Assembly (NCBI GenBank): GCA_007130445.1
Contig: SLSM01000337.1
Span: forward strand, 1-15,339
Source of the DNA: Trueperaceae bacterium
Lineage (GTDB): Bacteria; Deinococcota; Deinococci; Deinococcales; Trueperaceae
DNA: 15,339 bases
Reading direction: 5' to 3'
Within the stretch, counting starts at the first letter, position 1. Each line of letters opens with the position of its first letter. Below are positions 1 to 8,040 of this stretch, in pieces. Below the pieces are notes generated by a model. That model did no database searches and was not told the origin of the DNA. It worked only from the letters and a program-made list of their open reading frames with translations. The translations under genes were made by a program, and so were the position numbers.

Positions 1-124
1 TCGGTGTGACGCTCTTGTCGGTCCGGTTGGGACCGGGTCCGGGTGTGGACCGCGCCAGCCTACTGCACGCGAGCGTGTCAGGGGAACGTCATGACGGTGC
101 AGCGGTACACGCGGCCGCACGAGC

Positions 125-262
125 CCGCCGCGAGCATCGGCGTCCTGGTGGCAGGAGGTGCTGGACCTGGGCGCCCACGGCCACCATGGCCTCTGCGACG
201 CGGCTATCGTCGCCGCTGCTGCGAGCGCTGGGTGCAGGCGACTGCTGTCCGAGGACCTCCAG
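125..262 (+). pseudogene. Decayed PIN-domain (VapC-like) C-terminal fragment
   Basis: Read in the frame that starts at base 2, this stretch encodes the C-terminal signature of a PIN-domain ribonuclease: a D-A-A-I-V-A-A-A helix (Asp codon at 197-199), then A-G-C-x-x-L-L-S-E-D-L-Q ending near 262. In intact VapC toxins this segment carries a catalytic Asp and the final strand with its S-E-D motif. Nothing like the N-terminal half with the first catalytic Asp is visible upstream, and the frame has a TGA at 92-94. Downstream the frame stays open to about 406 but becomes low-complexity Ala/Arg/Pro text. I see no antitoxin beside it. It could be a relic of a toxin-antitoxin locus, or chance similarity in GC-rich sequence; the motif order makes chance less likely. 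Confidence 0.5.
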
Positions 263-390
263 GCCGCTCGGCCCCGTGCCGCCGTGCGAGCCGCTGCAGG
301 TCCTGGAACGCCCGAGCGTCGCCCCACGGCTCGGGCGAGGGTCCGCTCGGCAGGGGGTCAGGTGGTCGAGCACGCACGAACGCCGCAGCG

Positions 391-430
391 TGTAACGGTC
401 ATGTGACGGAGCGGCGCTACGGTGCGGTCC
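391..430 (+). promoter_or_regulatory. Activator-type promoter: 11-bp-spaced heptamer repeat plus -10, leaderless
   Basis: Heptamer TGTAACG lies at 391-397 and TGTGACG at 402-408, a direct repeat with 11-bp period and a 4-bp gap. Nine bases later is TACGGT (418-423), a TANNNT -10 box, and 7 bases after that the ATG at 431, so transcription should start at or next to the start codon. No TTGACA-like -35 lies about 17 bp upstream of the -10; the repeat occupies that place. The element at 8041-8079 has the same design. OmpR/PhoB-fold and SARP activators are known to bind 11-bp direct repeats 8-10 bp upstream of a -10. That one binds here is inference. Confidence 0.6.
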
Positions 431-2167
431 ATGCGCATCATCGGGTTGCCGTCCGTTCGCCCAACGCACGCCACGGTCCGCTCGTTCGCTCACGCGAGGC
501 TCGTGCTCGCGCTGGCGCTGGCGCTGCCGCTCGCAGCCTGCGGTCCTGCAGGTCCGAGCCTGCCCGGGGCGCCCGAGGCCGTGGCGGTGCGGCCGCTCGA
601 CGAGGCCGTTGCGGTCTCGTGGGTCCTCGGCAGCGACGGCGGTAGCGCGCTGCTGAACCATGCCTTCTCGCTCGACGACGGCGACAACTGGACCGCGTTC
701 GATCCGCCGGTCACGAGCGGCGGCGCCGTCATCGGGGAGCTCGTCAACGGCGCGTTGCACCGCCTGCGGGTGAGGGCGGTGAACGCACGCGGGCCCGGTG
801 CCGCGTCCGGTGCGGTCGAGGCCGTCGCAGCTCGACCGAGCTACCTGGTCGGCGCGCACGCGCCTGGGCACCTTCAGGTGAACGGGATCGCGTCGCTGCG
901 AGACGGCGGCGTGTTCGTGGTGGGCTACCACTATGGCCAGGCGTCGTTCGGGGCGATCCCGCCCGTGGAGTCGAGCTGGAGCGAGCGCGGCTTCATCGCG
1001 ACACTCGATGCGGGCGCTGCCTGGCGATGGATCGTGGACCTCGAGGCAGGCGGCGCGTCGAGCATCGAGGCCGTGGCACCGCTCGCGGACGGTGCCGTGG
1101 TCGTCGGTACGTTCGGACAGACGCTCGATCTCCATCCGTTCGGTTCGTTCACGAGCTCGGGTGGGTCGTCGTTCGTGGCGACGCTCGACCGCGACGGCAC
1201 GTGGCTGTGGGCCGAGGTGATGGATGCCGAGGCGGGCAGCAGTGTCGCGGGCCTTGCCGTGGCCGTCGCGCCCGACGGCGACGTCGTCGTGGCGGGCACG
1301 GTGTACGGAACCGTGCGCTTCGGCGACACGGTCGTGAGTTCGGCCACGACGTTCGACGCGTTCGTGGCGCGCCTCGCGCCCGGGGGCGGCTGGCGTTGGG
1401 TCGCCGTGGCCGGCGCCGACGCCGTCACCGTACCCACGACGCTTGCCTTCACGCCCGACGGTGGAGCGGTGATCGGTGGTCGGACGCGGGCGACGCAGCC
1501 GGTCGCGACGCTCCCAGCGACTGGCAACGCCGGCAACGATGACGGGTTCGTCGCGGCGCTCGGCGCCGATGGCGCCTCCTGGCGTTGGGTCCGTACGCTC
1601 GGCGGCTCGAGCAACGATCGCGTCGAAGGCGTCGCCGTGGCCGACGGCACCCTCGTCGCGATCGGCTCGTACTTCGGAACGGCGGCGTTCGGTCCCCTCG
1701 GCACGCGACCGCCGCCGTTCGCCGCCATGACGACGGCGTACCTCCTGCGGCTGTCGTTCGACGGCGCGTGGGAGAGCGTGGCGATCGTGGCCGCGAGCGG
1801 CGGCGCCGCGTTCCGCCGGGCGGTGGCGCGACCCGGCGGTGGCATCGTCATCGCGGCCGAGGCCAACGGTGACGTCCTGTTCCCAGGAGGCGTCTCGGGC
1901 GGTGTCGGCTCGGGGCCCTACCTGCTCGATTTCGACGCATCCGAAGCGCTCCTCGGCGTCGCCCGACTCGGCCGGGGAGGCGGTGTGACGACCGAGACGG
2001 GTTCCGCTCACGTCTACGCACTGGCGCTCGGCGTCGGTGGGGTACCGGTCGTCGGTGGGACTCTGTACGGCGCGGTGAACGACGGGACGACGGTGATCGA
2101 GCAGGCCGACGGGGCGTTCGGACCCGACCTGTTCGTGTGGAAGGCGGCCTTCGAGGTGCTCGATTGA
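431..2167 (+). CDS. Secreted lipoprotein: FN3 domain plus about seven propeller-like repeats
   Basis: A 578-residue predicted lipoprotein. The N-terminus has basic residues, a long Leu/Ala stretch and a lipobox L-A-A-C with Cys37, so it is probably lipidated and held at the membrane on the outside. Residues about 45-136 look like a fibronectin type III domain (P-E-A-V-A-V near the start, R-V-R-A-V-N-A-R-G near the end). The rest is about seven repeats of 60 residues, each with a V-V-x-G-x-x-x-G strand, F-V-A-x-L, and G-x-W-x-W, consistent with a beta-propeller of the SBBP/lipoprotein type. No catalytic motif is visible. A GTG in frame at 422 would start inside the -10 box, so the ATG at 431 is preferred. 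It has its own promoter and is followed by a decayed paralogue. The function is unknown; binding or surface display is a guess from architecture. Confidence 0.85.
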   Translation: MRIIGLPSVRPTHATVRSFAHARLVLALALALPLAACGPAGPSLPGAPEAVAVRPLDEAVAVSWVLGSDGGSALLNHAFSLDDGDNWTAFDPPVTSGGAVIGELVNGALHRLRVRAVNARGPGAASGAVEAVAARPSYLVGAHAPGHLQVNGIASLRDGGVFVVGYHYGQASFGAIPPVESSWSERGFIATLDAGAAWRWIVDLEAGGASSIEAVAPLADGAVVVGTFGQTLDLHPFGSFTSSGGSSFVATLDRDGTWLWAEVMDAEAGSSVAGLAVAVAPDGDVVVAGTVYGTVRFGDTVVSSATTFDAFVARLAPGGGWRWVAVAGADAVTVPTTLAFTPDGGAVIGGRTRATQPVATLPATGNAGNDDGFVAALGADGASWRWVRTLGGSSNDRVEGVAVADGTLVAIGSYFGTAAFGPLGTRPPPFAAMTTAYLLRLSFDGAWESVAIVAASGGAAFRRAVARPGGGIVIAAEANGDVLFPGGVSGGVGSGPYLLDFDASEALLGVARLGRGGGVTTETGSAHVYALALGVGGVPVVGGTLYGAVNDGTTVIEQADGAFGPDLFVWKAAFEVLD

Positions 2168-2187
2168 TCCCTGCTCCATGCGTACTG

Positions 2188-2490
2188 GTCGGCGCCGCGG
2201 CCACGATCGACGGGCTCGAGAACGGTGCAGTCCACGCCCTGCGCCTGCGGGCCGTGAACGGCGCCGGCGGTGTGGTCGTGGCCGGTGACGTCAGCGGCAC
2301 CGCCACGTTCGGTGCGGCGGCCATCGTGGGGCCTCCGGACGTGGCGTTCACGGAGGGAGACGCCACACTGGTCGCCAGCCTCGACGCCGAGGGTGCCTGG
2401 ATCTGGACACTCGGCGCCGGGGGATCAGGCCGGCACACAGGCATGGATGTGGTCGCAACCGCGGCTGGCGGCGCCGGAGTGGCGAGGGTC
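2188..2490 (+). pseudogene. Fragment of a paralogue of the upstream FN3/propeller lipoprotein
   Basis: In frame 1, different from the upstream gene's frame, the translation begins with the end of an FN3 domain (I-D-G-L-E-N-G-A-V-H-A-L-R-L-R-A-V-N). This matches the neighbour's I-G-E-L-V-N-G-A-L-H-R-L-R-V-R-A-V-N almost position by position. It then passes directly into one propeller repeat (V-V-V-A-G-D-V-S-G-T-A-T-F-G, later L-V-A-S-L-D-A-E-G-A-W-I-W). The signal peptide, the first part of FN3 and most repeats are missing, and the junction omits the neighbour's linker. The likely history is tandem duplication followed by internal deletion and loss of both ends. There is no credible start codon with a ribosome binding site. 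The fragment fills most of the 375-base gap before the regulator gene. Confidence 0.7.
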
Positions 2491-2529
2491 GTCGCGTGCG
2501 TCTACGCCACGCAGCCGCGTCCGTGCCGC

Positions 2530-2542
2530 TACCATGGTCGCC
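2530..2542 (+). promoter_or_regulatory. -10 box for a leaderless regulator mRNA
   Basis: TACCAT (2530-2535) fits TANNNT and lies 7 bases before the ATG at 2543, the same spacing as at the lipoprotein gene at 431. There is no Shine-Dalgarno sequence. No clear -35 is seen and the 11-bp heptamer repeat is absent here. The alternative ATG at 2534 falls inside the box, which is why the later start is preferred. Confidence 0.4.
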
Positions 2543-5500
2543 ATGGACCGTGGTGGCGATGCGGGGGCCGTGTTCGTGCGGCTGCTCGGGCGACCGGAGG
2601 TGCGCTGGGCGGGTGGGAGCGACGACCTGCTCTCCGGCATGCCCAAGCGCCTGCTTGCGTACCTCGCCGTGCGCGGCGGCGAGGCGGCGCGCGACGAGGT
2701 GGCGGCGCTGCTCTGGCCCGAGCACGACATCGATCGTGGCCGCGGCAACCTGCGGCGACTGCTGGGCCGCGCCAAGGAACTGCCGTACGCCGCGACGCTC
2801 GTCGGGGACCGTGAGCGCCTGCGCTGGCCGGTCGCGACCGACATCGCACTCGTCGCCGCCGGGGACGGCACGGCCGCGGAGCGCGCCGCCCTGATCGCGC
2901 ACACGCTGCTCGACGGCCTCGAACTCGACGAGGACGACGCCTTCGCGGCGTGGTTGGACGAGGAGCGCCAGCGGCTGCGGCGCCTGCGCCGCGAGCTGCT
3001 GACCGAGCACGCACACGAGCGGCGCGAAGCGGGCGACATGGTCGCAGCGGCGGCCGCCCTCGAGCGGCTCGTCGACGAGGATCCGCTCGACGAGGAGGCG
3101 TTGCAGCGCTTCCTCGGGGTCGCGGACGCGGCCGGCAGCGCGGCGCGCGCCCGCTCCGCCTACCGACGCTTCGTCGAGCAGCTCGACCGCGAGCTCGGCT
3201 TGGCGCCGCTCGAGGCCACTCGTGCGCTCGCGGCCGGGCTCGACGGCGCCGACGAACAGGAGCCGGCCAGCGCGAGGGCGGTCGCGCGTCGCTCGCACGC
3301 GCGGGTGGAGCCCCGCGATACCGGGCGCGGGCGCGGGGCGGCCATCGCCGCCATCCCGCCGACCCTCGACGGCCCGCTCGTGGGGCGCTCGCGGACGCTG
3401 GACCGCTTGCGTCGGGCGGGCAGGCAACTGGTCGTGGTGATGGGTGAACCCGGGGTCGGCAAGACCGCCGCCGTCAGAGCGGCCTGCACGGGCGTGCACA
3501 CGCTGTGGCTCCGAGCCGAGTCCGCCGCGATCGGCGGCCCGTTCGCCGCCGTCGCGTCGGCGCTGCGCGACCTCCCCGACGATCGGCTCGAGGCGCTCGC
3601 CGTGCTCGACCAGCGCGAACGGTCCGTGCTCGCGCCACTCGTTCCGCGTGTCGCCACGGGCGGGCGGGCGGCGCGGCGCGTCGTCGATCCGGCCGAGGGG
3701 CGTGGGCGCCTGGTGACAGCGGCGGCCCGGGCCCTGGGCGCGGTCTTGGCCGACGACGGCGTCCTCGTCGTCGACGACATGCACGAGTTGGACGGCGCGA
3801 GCGTGGAGGTGGTCGGGGCGCTCGTCCGAGACCTCGGGCGGATGCCCGTCGGAGCGCGTGTCCTCGCCACCGCGCGCCCGTCGGAACTCGCGAACGCTCC
3901 GGGTCGAGGCGTGCTCGAGCGCCTCGAGGCGGACGGACTGCTCGAGCGGTTGACGCTGGAGCCGTGGAGTGACGAGGAGCTGCACGCGTTGATCGCGCAG
4001 CTCTCCGGGAGCCCTGGCGGCCGGTCGTTCGCCCGGCGCCTGCACGCTGCGACGGGCGGGAACGCGCTGTTCGTGCTCGAGACGCTGCGGCACCTCTTCG
4101 CGGTCGGCCAGTTGCGCGTCGCCACGGGGGGCGGGTGGGAGACGCCGTACGACGACGCGACCGAGGACTACGCCGAGCTGCCGCTGCCGCCGACGGTCCG
4201 CGACGCGGTCAGCGAGCGCATCGCGCGGCTCGACGCCGGCACCAGGCGCCTGCTGGAGGCCGCGTCGTTGGCGGTGCCGCCGTTCACGCTCGAGCGCGTC
4301 GCCCCGGCGACGGCGCTCTCGGAGTGGCTCGCCCTCGAGGCCCTCGAGACGGCCCAACGGGCTGGACTGCTGGTCACGAACGGGGACGGCTACCGCTTCG
4401 GGCACGAGCTCGTGCGCCGCGCCGTCGCGGACGGCTTGGGCCCGGAGCGCCGCACGCTCATCGAGCGCCGGCTCGCCTGGGCGCTCGAACGCGAGCGCGG
4501 CTCACCCGGGCTCATCGCGGCGCACTTCGAGCGTGCGGGCCGGCGCGGCGACGCGTACCGGTGGCACCGGCGCGCCGCCGAGGAGGCGGCGGCGCTCTAC
4601 GTACCGAGCGTCGCCGTCGAGCACCTCGAGCGCGCCGCGGCGCTCGCCGAGCACGACCGTGAGCGCGTCGAGGTCTTCCTCGAGTGGGCCGCGCTCTTGG
4701 ATCGGACCGTCGACCCGAGGGCGCGCGAGGCCGTCTTGGAGCGCGCCAAGGACGCGGCCGAACGCGTCGGCGACGCGGGCATCGTCGCGCGCGTCGCGAT
4801 CGCGCAGGTGCGACTGGCGCTCGACCTCGGCGACGTCGCGGTCGCGCTCGAGACAGGCGAGCGCGCGCGGTCGGTGGCGCGCCAGGCTGGGCTCGGTCCC
4901 GAGATCCACCTGGCGCTGGCGCGCGTGCACGTGAAGAGCAACGACGTGTCCGCCGCCATGCGCGAGCTCGACGCAGGTGCCCAGGACCTCGAGAGCGGAG
5001 CGAACGAGCTGCGGGGCCGCTACCACCTCGAGGGGTACGCGAACTGCGCACACCTCCGTGGCGACCTGGCCGGCGCGTTCGAGCACGTCGAGGCGGCGCT
5101 GGCGGTGTTCGAGGCCATCGAGCACCGCGAGCTGCTGGCGGAGGCGCTGAACTACCACGGCATCTTCCTGGCGTTCGACGGGCGTCACGAGGCCGGCATC
5201 GCCCGGCTCGAGGAGGGCTTGGCCATCGCTCGCGAGGTGGGGCACGTCGCGGTGCAGCGGCGGGCGCTGCTGAACCTGGTCAAGCTCCACACGGACCGGG
5301 CCGACGCCGACGCCGCGGCGCCGCTGGTCGCCGAGGGCCTGGCACTGGCGCACGACTTCGAACAGCGCACCACCGAGGTGGCGTTCTTGCTCTCCGACGG
5401 GTACGTTCGCTACATGCGTGCCGACGTCGGCGGCGCCGCCCGCGCCTTCGTGCGCGCGGCGGAGGTCGCCGACGCCGACGGGAACCCGGTGTGGCGCGCC

Positions 5501-6073
5501 CACGTGCGCTTCGTCGCCGCGACGCCGAGGATCCACGCCGGCGATCTGGGGGTCGCCGAGGCGCTGGTGCGTGAGGCAGAGGCGATCGTCGACACCCACG
5601 ACCTGGTGCACCTGCGTCCGCGGCTCGATGCCCGCCGCGCCGCTCTGGCGCTCGCGGCGGACGACCCACGCGCCGCCCTCGCGGTCGTCGAGCGTTGGCG
5701 CGACCGACCCGAGGTGCCGCCCGAGGAGCGGGGCGAGCACGGCGTGGTGCGGGCCGCGGCGCTCGCGCGCCTGGGTGACCACGAGGGTGCGCTGGAGGCC
5801 GCCGCCGGCTGCGCCGATGCGCCCACGTTCGAGGTGGTGCTCGCCGCCGAGGCGCTCACGCTCGAAGCGACGCTGGCGCTCGGGCGCGACCCGACGACGG
5901 CCGTCGACGCCGTGCAGCGGCGCCTCGACGCGGGTCGCGCCCCACCCTTCGAGGCGCTGATGCTGCTGCGTGCGCTCGCCCGGGCGTTCGAACACCGCGG
6001 CGACGCGGCGAGCGCGTCCGAGTTGCGGCGTGAGGCCGACGAGCGCGAGGCGCGCATGCTTGCGAGCGCGTGA
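2543..6073 (+). CDS. SARP/BTAD-family transcriptional regulator with AAA ATPase and helical repeats
   Basis: A cytoplasmic regulator of 1176 residues, in the size range of large AfsR/MalT-like signal ATPases. Domain order: OmpR-like winged helix at about 10-96 (F-V-R-L-L-G-R-P-E-V opening, then L-L-A-Y-L-A-V-R-G-G and V-A-A-L-L-W-P); BTAD helical domain at about 130-232; AAA module at about 268-640 with Walker A G-E-P-G-V-G-K-T (301-308) and Walker B V-L-V-V-D-D (407-412); then Ala/Leu/Glu-rich helical repeats resembling TPRs to the C-terminus. No LuxR-type helix-turn-helix is visible at the C-terminus, so DNA binding should rest on the N-terminal domain. Members of this family activate genes after ATP and ligand or partner sensing. 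An in-frame ATG at 2534 would add three residues. The gene lies between two lipoprotein genes whose promoters carry SARP-like repeats; regulation of those genes is inferred, not shown. Confidence 0.9.
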   Translation: MDRGGDAGAVFVRLLGRPEVRWAGGSDDLLSGMPKRLLAYLAVRGGEAARDEVAALLWPEHDIDRGRGNLRRLLGRAKELPYAATLVGDRERLRWPVATDIALVAAGDGTAAERAALIAHTLLDGLELDEDDAFAAWLDEERQRLRRLRRELLTEHAHERREAGDMVAAAAALERLVDEDPLDEEALQRFLGVADAAGSAARARSAYRRFVEQLDRELGLAPLEATRALAAGLDGADEQEPASARAVARRSHARVEPRDTGRGRGAAIAAIPPTLDGPLVGRSRTLDRLRRAGRQLVVVMGEPGVGKTAAVRAACTGVHTLWLRAESAAIGGPFAAVASALRDLPDDRLEALAVLDQRERSVLAPLVPRVATGGRAARRVVDPAEGRGRLVTAAARALGAVLADDGVLVVDDMHELDGASVEVVGALVRDLGRMPVGARVLATARPSELANAPGRGVLERLEADGLLERLTLEPWSDEELHALIAQLSGSPGGRSFARRLHAATGGNALFVLETLRHLFAVGQLRVATGGGWETPYDDATEDYAELPLPPTVRDAVSERIARLDAGTRRLLEAASLAVPPFTLERVAPATALSEWLALEALETAQRAGLLVTNGDGYRFGHELVRRAVADGLGPERRTLIERRLAWALERERGSPGLIAAHFERAGRRGDAYRWHRRAAEEAAALYVPSVAVEHLERAAALAEHDRERVEVFLEWAALLDRTVDPRAREAVLERAKDAAERVGDAGIVARVAIAQVRLALDLGDVAVALETGERARSVARQAGLGPEIHLALARVHVKSNDVSAAMRELDAGAQDLESGANELRGRYHLEGYANCAHLRGDLAGAFEHVEAALAVFEAIEHRELLAEALNYHGIFLAFDGRHEAGIARLEEGLAIAREVGHVAVQRRALLNLVKLHTDRADADAAAPLVAEGLALAHDFEQRTTEVAFLLSDGYVRYMRADVGGAARAFVRAAEVADADGNPVWRAHVRFVAATPRIHAGDLGVAEALVREAEAIVDTHDLVHLRPRLDARRAALALAADDPRAALAVVERWRDRPEVPPEERGEHGVVRAAALARLGDHEGALEAAAGCADAPTFEVVLAAEALTLEATLALGRDPTTAVDAVQRRLDAGRAPPFEALMLLRALARAFEHRGDAASASELRREADEREARMLASA

Positions 6074-6138
6074 TGCGGGCGCTTCGCGTCGCGTTCCTGG
6101 GCGGCCCGTCGACGAGACCACGCACCAGCCGCGGGTGA
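6073..6138 (+). other. Possible truncated gene start coupled to the regulator
   Basis: The regulator's TGA overlaps an ATG (TGATG at 6071-6075), a common coupling arrangement. The 21-codon frame opens with M-R-A-L-R-V-A-F-L-G-G-P-S, which looks like the first strand and Gly-rich turn of a nucleotide- or cofactor-binding fold, and then stops at 6136-6138. It may be the 5' stub of a gene lost when the convergent permease genes came to lie here, or a meaningless short frame. The rest of the 112-base convergent gap shows no clear terminator. Confidence 0.2.
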
Positions 6139-6185
6139 ACGCGCTGCTGGACCGACGGTTCCGGATGCGAGGCCGCGCGAGCGCC

Positions 6186-7007
6186 TCAGCTCCGCCCCCC
6201 ACCGGCCTCGCGCAGCGCGTCGCCGAGCAGGTTGATCGCCGTCACCGCCAGCGTGATCGTCACCCCGGGCGCGACCGCCAGCCAGGGCGACTGGCGGTAG
6301 AAGGCCTGTGCCTCGAACAGCATCCCACCCCAGCTGGGCGTGGGCGGGCGCATGCCGTAGCCGAGGAACGAGAGCGCGGATTCGATCAGCAGCACGTTGG
6401 CCGAGAGCAGCGTGGCGGCGACAACCAGCGGCGCGAGCGCGTTCGGCATCAGGTGGCGGAAGAGGACCCGTGCGGGGGTGCTGCCGAGCGCGTGCGCCGC
6501 CTCGGCGTAGGTGCGTTCGCGCAGCGTCAGCACCTGCGCACGCGTGATGCGCGCCAGGTCTGGCCACGTGACGAGCGCCAACACGATCGCCAACGTGAGC
6601 ACGTTCGGACGGAGGATGGCGCCGGCCACCATCGCCAGGCCGAGCGCGGGCACGGAGAGCATCGAGTCCGCAGCGAGCGAGACCAGCCGGTCGACCCAGC
6701 CGCCATGGAAGCCGGCGAGGGCGCCGACGGTGCAGCCCAGCACGACCGCGAAGCCGGTCACCAGCGCGGCCAGCGAGAGCGACACGCGGCCGGCGTAGAG
6801 GAGACGCGTCAAGACGTCGCGGCCGAGGTCGTCGGTGCCCAACAGGTGCTCGGGGCCGGGCGGCAGCTGCATGGCCCGCAGGTTCACGGCGGCGGGGTCG
6901 AACGGGGTGATGACGGGCGCGCCGAGCGAGGCGAGCGCGAGCGTCGTGAGGACCAGCAGACCGGCGGCGCCGAGGGGGCGGCGGAGGACGCTCCGCAGGG
7001 TGCTCAC
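6186..7007 (-). CDS. ABC transporter permease, OppC/DppC type
   Basis: A 273-residue inner-membrane permease of the peptide/nickel/opine (family 5) importers. The N-terminus has the OppC_N features: one membrane segment, then P-P-G-P-E-H-L-L-G-T-D-D-L-G-R-D and the R-V-S-L motif that begins the binding-protein-dependent transport domain. The EAA loop that contacts the ATPase is visible as Y-A-E-A-A-H-A-L-G-S-T with R-H-L-M-P-N-A after it. About six membrane segments are expected. The GTG start at 7007 overlaps the upstream permease's stop codon in a GTGA, so the two are translationally coupled. Length is normal for the family. The substrate cannot be told from sequence; oligopeptides are the most common one. 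ATPase subunits are not in the window. Confidence 0.92.
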   Translation of the reverse strand: MSTLRSVLRRPLGAAGLLVLTTLALASLGAPVITPFDPAAVNLRAMQLPPGPEHLLGTDDLGRDVLTRLLYAGRVSLSLAALVTGFAVVLGCTVGALAGFHGGWVDRLVSLAADSMLSVPALGLAMVAGAILRPNVLTLAIVLALVTWPDLARITRAQVLTLRERTYAEAAHALGSTPARVLFRHLMPNALAPLVVAATLLSANVLLIESALSFLGYGMRPPTPSWGGMLFEAQAFYRQSPWLAVAPGVTITLAVTAINLLGDALREAGGGRS

Positions 7008-7957
7008 GAGTAGCGCACGCGCGGGTCGAGCGCGCCGTAGAGGAGGTCGGTGAGCAGGTTGACGACGACGACCGCGATCGCGGCCACGAGCAGGACGCCG
7101 AGCACCACGGGGTAGTCGCGCGCGACGAGCGAGCCGTGCAGCAGCCGGCCGATGCCTGGCCAGGTGAACACCACTTCGGTGACCATGGCGCCTGAGATCA
7201 GCCGTGGGAGCTCGAGACCGAGCACGGTCACGAGCGGCAGCAGGACGTTCGGGAGCCCGTGGCGCAGCAGCGCGCCGAGGCGTGAGCGGCCCTTCGAGCG
7301 CGCGGTGCGGACGAGGTCGTCTTCGGCGACGGCGTCCAGTCCGGCCTGCACGAAGCGCATCCACTGCGCCACGTAGACGGAGCCGAGCACGAGGGCGGGC
7401 GCTGCGAGGTGCCAGAGCGCATCGAGCAACGACGGTGGCGCGCCGATCGAGCCCATGCCACCGGCCGGGATCCAGCGCAGCGTGGCCGCGAAGACGAGCA
7501 GCACGATCGCGCCGCTCCAGAAGGTCGGGACGCTCATACCGAGCACGGCGAGCAGGCGCGCGGCGTGACGTACGAGCGGGTGGCGCGAGGCGCTGGCGAC
7601 GATGCCCAGCGTGACGCCCGCCACGAGCCCGACGAGCAGCGCCGCGCCGGTGAGGCGCAGCGTGGCGCCGACGCGGTCGCCGACCACCTCGATGGCGGGC
7701 CTCCGCTCCGTGTACGACACGCCCCAGTCGCCCTGGACGAGGCGCGAGACCCAGCGCCAGTACTGGACCGGCAACGGCTGGTCGAGGCCCCACAGTTCGC
7801 GCATGCGCTCGATCGCTGCGGGCGTGGCCGCGGGGTCGGCGGCGTAGACGTCGGCCGGTCCGCCCGGTGGGAGATGGACCACGGCGAAGAGCAGCACCGT
7901 GATGAGCAGCAGCCGCGGTACAAGGCCGATCACGTTGCGCAAGGCGTAGGCGAGCAC
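7004..7957 (-). CDS. ABC transporter permease, OppB/DppB type
   Basis: A 317-residue inner-membrane permease, partner of the OppC-type protein that follows it in the operon. It shows a first membrane segment, then P-G-G-P-A, W-G-L-D-Q-P-L-P-V-Q-Y-W and G-D-W-G-V-S, all typical of OppB. The EAA loop reads D-L-V-R-T-A-R-S-K-G with R-H-G-L-P-N after it. Two in-frame GTGs lie at 7963 and 7957. GGAGGT at 7970-7965 is only 1 base from the first but 7 bases from the second, so 7957 is chosen. It is transcribed divergently from the lipoprotein gene at 8080. The stop codon overlaps the next permease's start. Confidence 0.92.
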   Translation of the reverse strand: MLAYALRNVIGLVPRLLLITVLLFAVVHLPPGGPADVYAADPAATPAAIERMRELWGLDQPLPVQYWRWVSRLVQGDWGVSYTERRPAIEVVGDRVGATLRLTGAALLVGLVAGVTLGIVASASRHPLVRHAARLLAVLGMSVPTFWSGAIVLLVFAATLRWIPAGGMGSIGAPPSLLDALWHLAAPALVLGSVYVAQWMRFVQAGLDAVAEDDLVRTARSKGRSRLGALLRHGLPNVLLPLVTVLGLELPRLISGAMVTEVVFTWPGIGRLLHGSLVARDYPVVLGVLLVAAIAVVVVNLLTDLLYGALDPRVRYS

Positions 7958-7964
7958 GGTCACG

Positions 7965-7983
7965 ACCTCCGGCGTCGAGTGTA
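7965..7983 (-). promoter_or_regulatory. Ribosome binding site and possible -10 box for the permease operon
   Basis: On the minus strand TACACT (7983-7978) resembles a -10 box, and GGAGGT (7970-7965) is a near-perfect Shine-Dalgarno sequence 7 bases before the GTG at 7957. A -35 hexamer is not recognisable. The leader would be about 15 bases, unlike the leaderless genes in this window. Confidence 0.4.
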
Positions 7984-8040
7984 CGGGCGGAGCCGCGCGT
8001 GGCGTGCGCCGTGCGTTGCGGCGAACGTCGCGGCCGCCGC

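Noticed and set aside
391..408. CRP/FNR-type site suggested by TGTGA at 402-406
   Set aside because: The matching inverted half TCACA is absent at the expected distance; the direct repeat with 11-bp period explains the sequence better.
89..2179. Very long open frame on the minus strand opposite the first lipoprotein gene
   Set aside because: Its translation is Arg/His/Glu/Gly-rich with no domain, as expected for the antisense of GC-rich coding DNA; the plus strand has a signal peptide, lipobox and repeats.
2348..4405. Long minus-strand open frame opposite the regulator
   Set aside because: Low-complexity Arg-rich text and no motifs, while the sense strand encodes winged helix, BTAD and Walker motifs.
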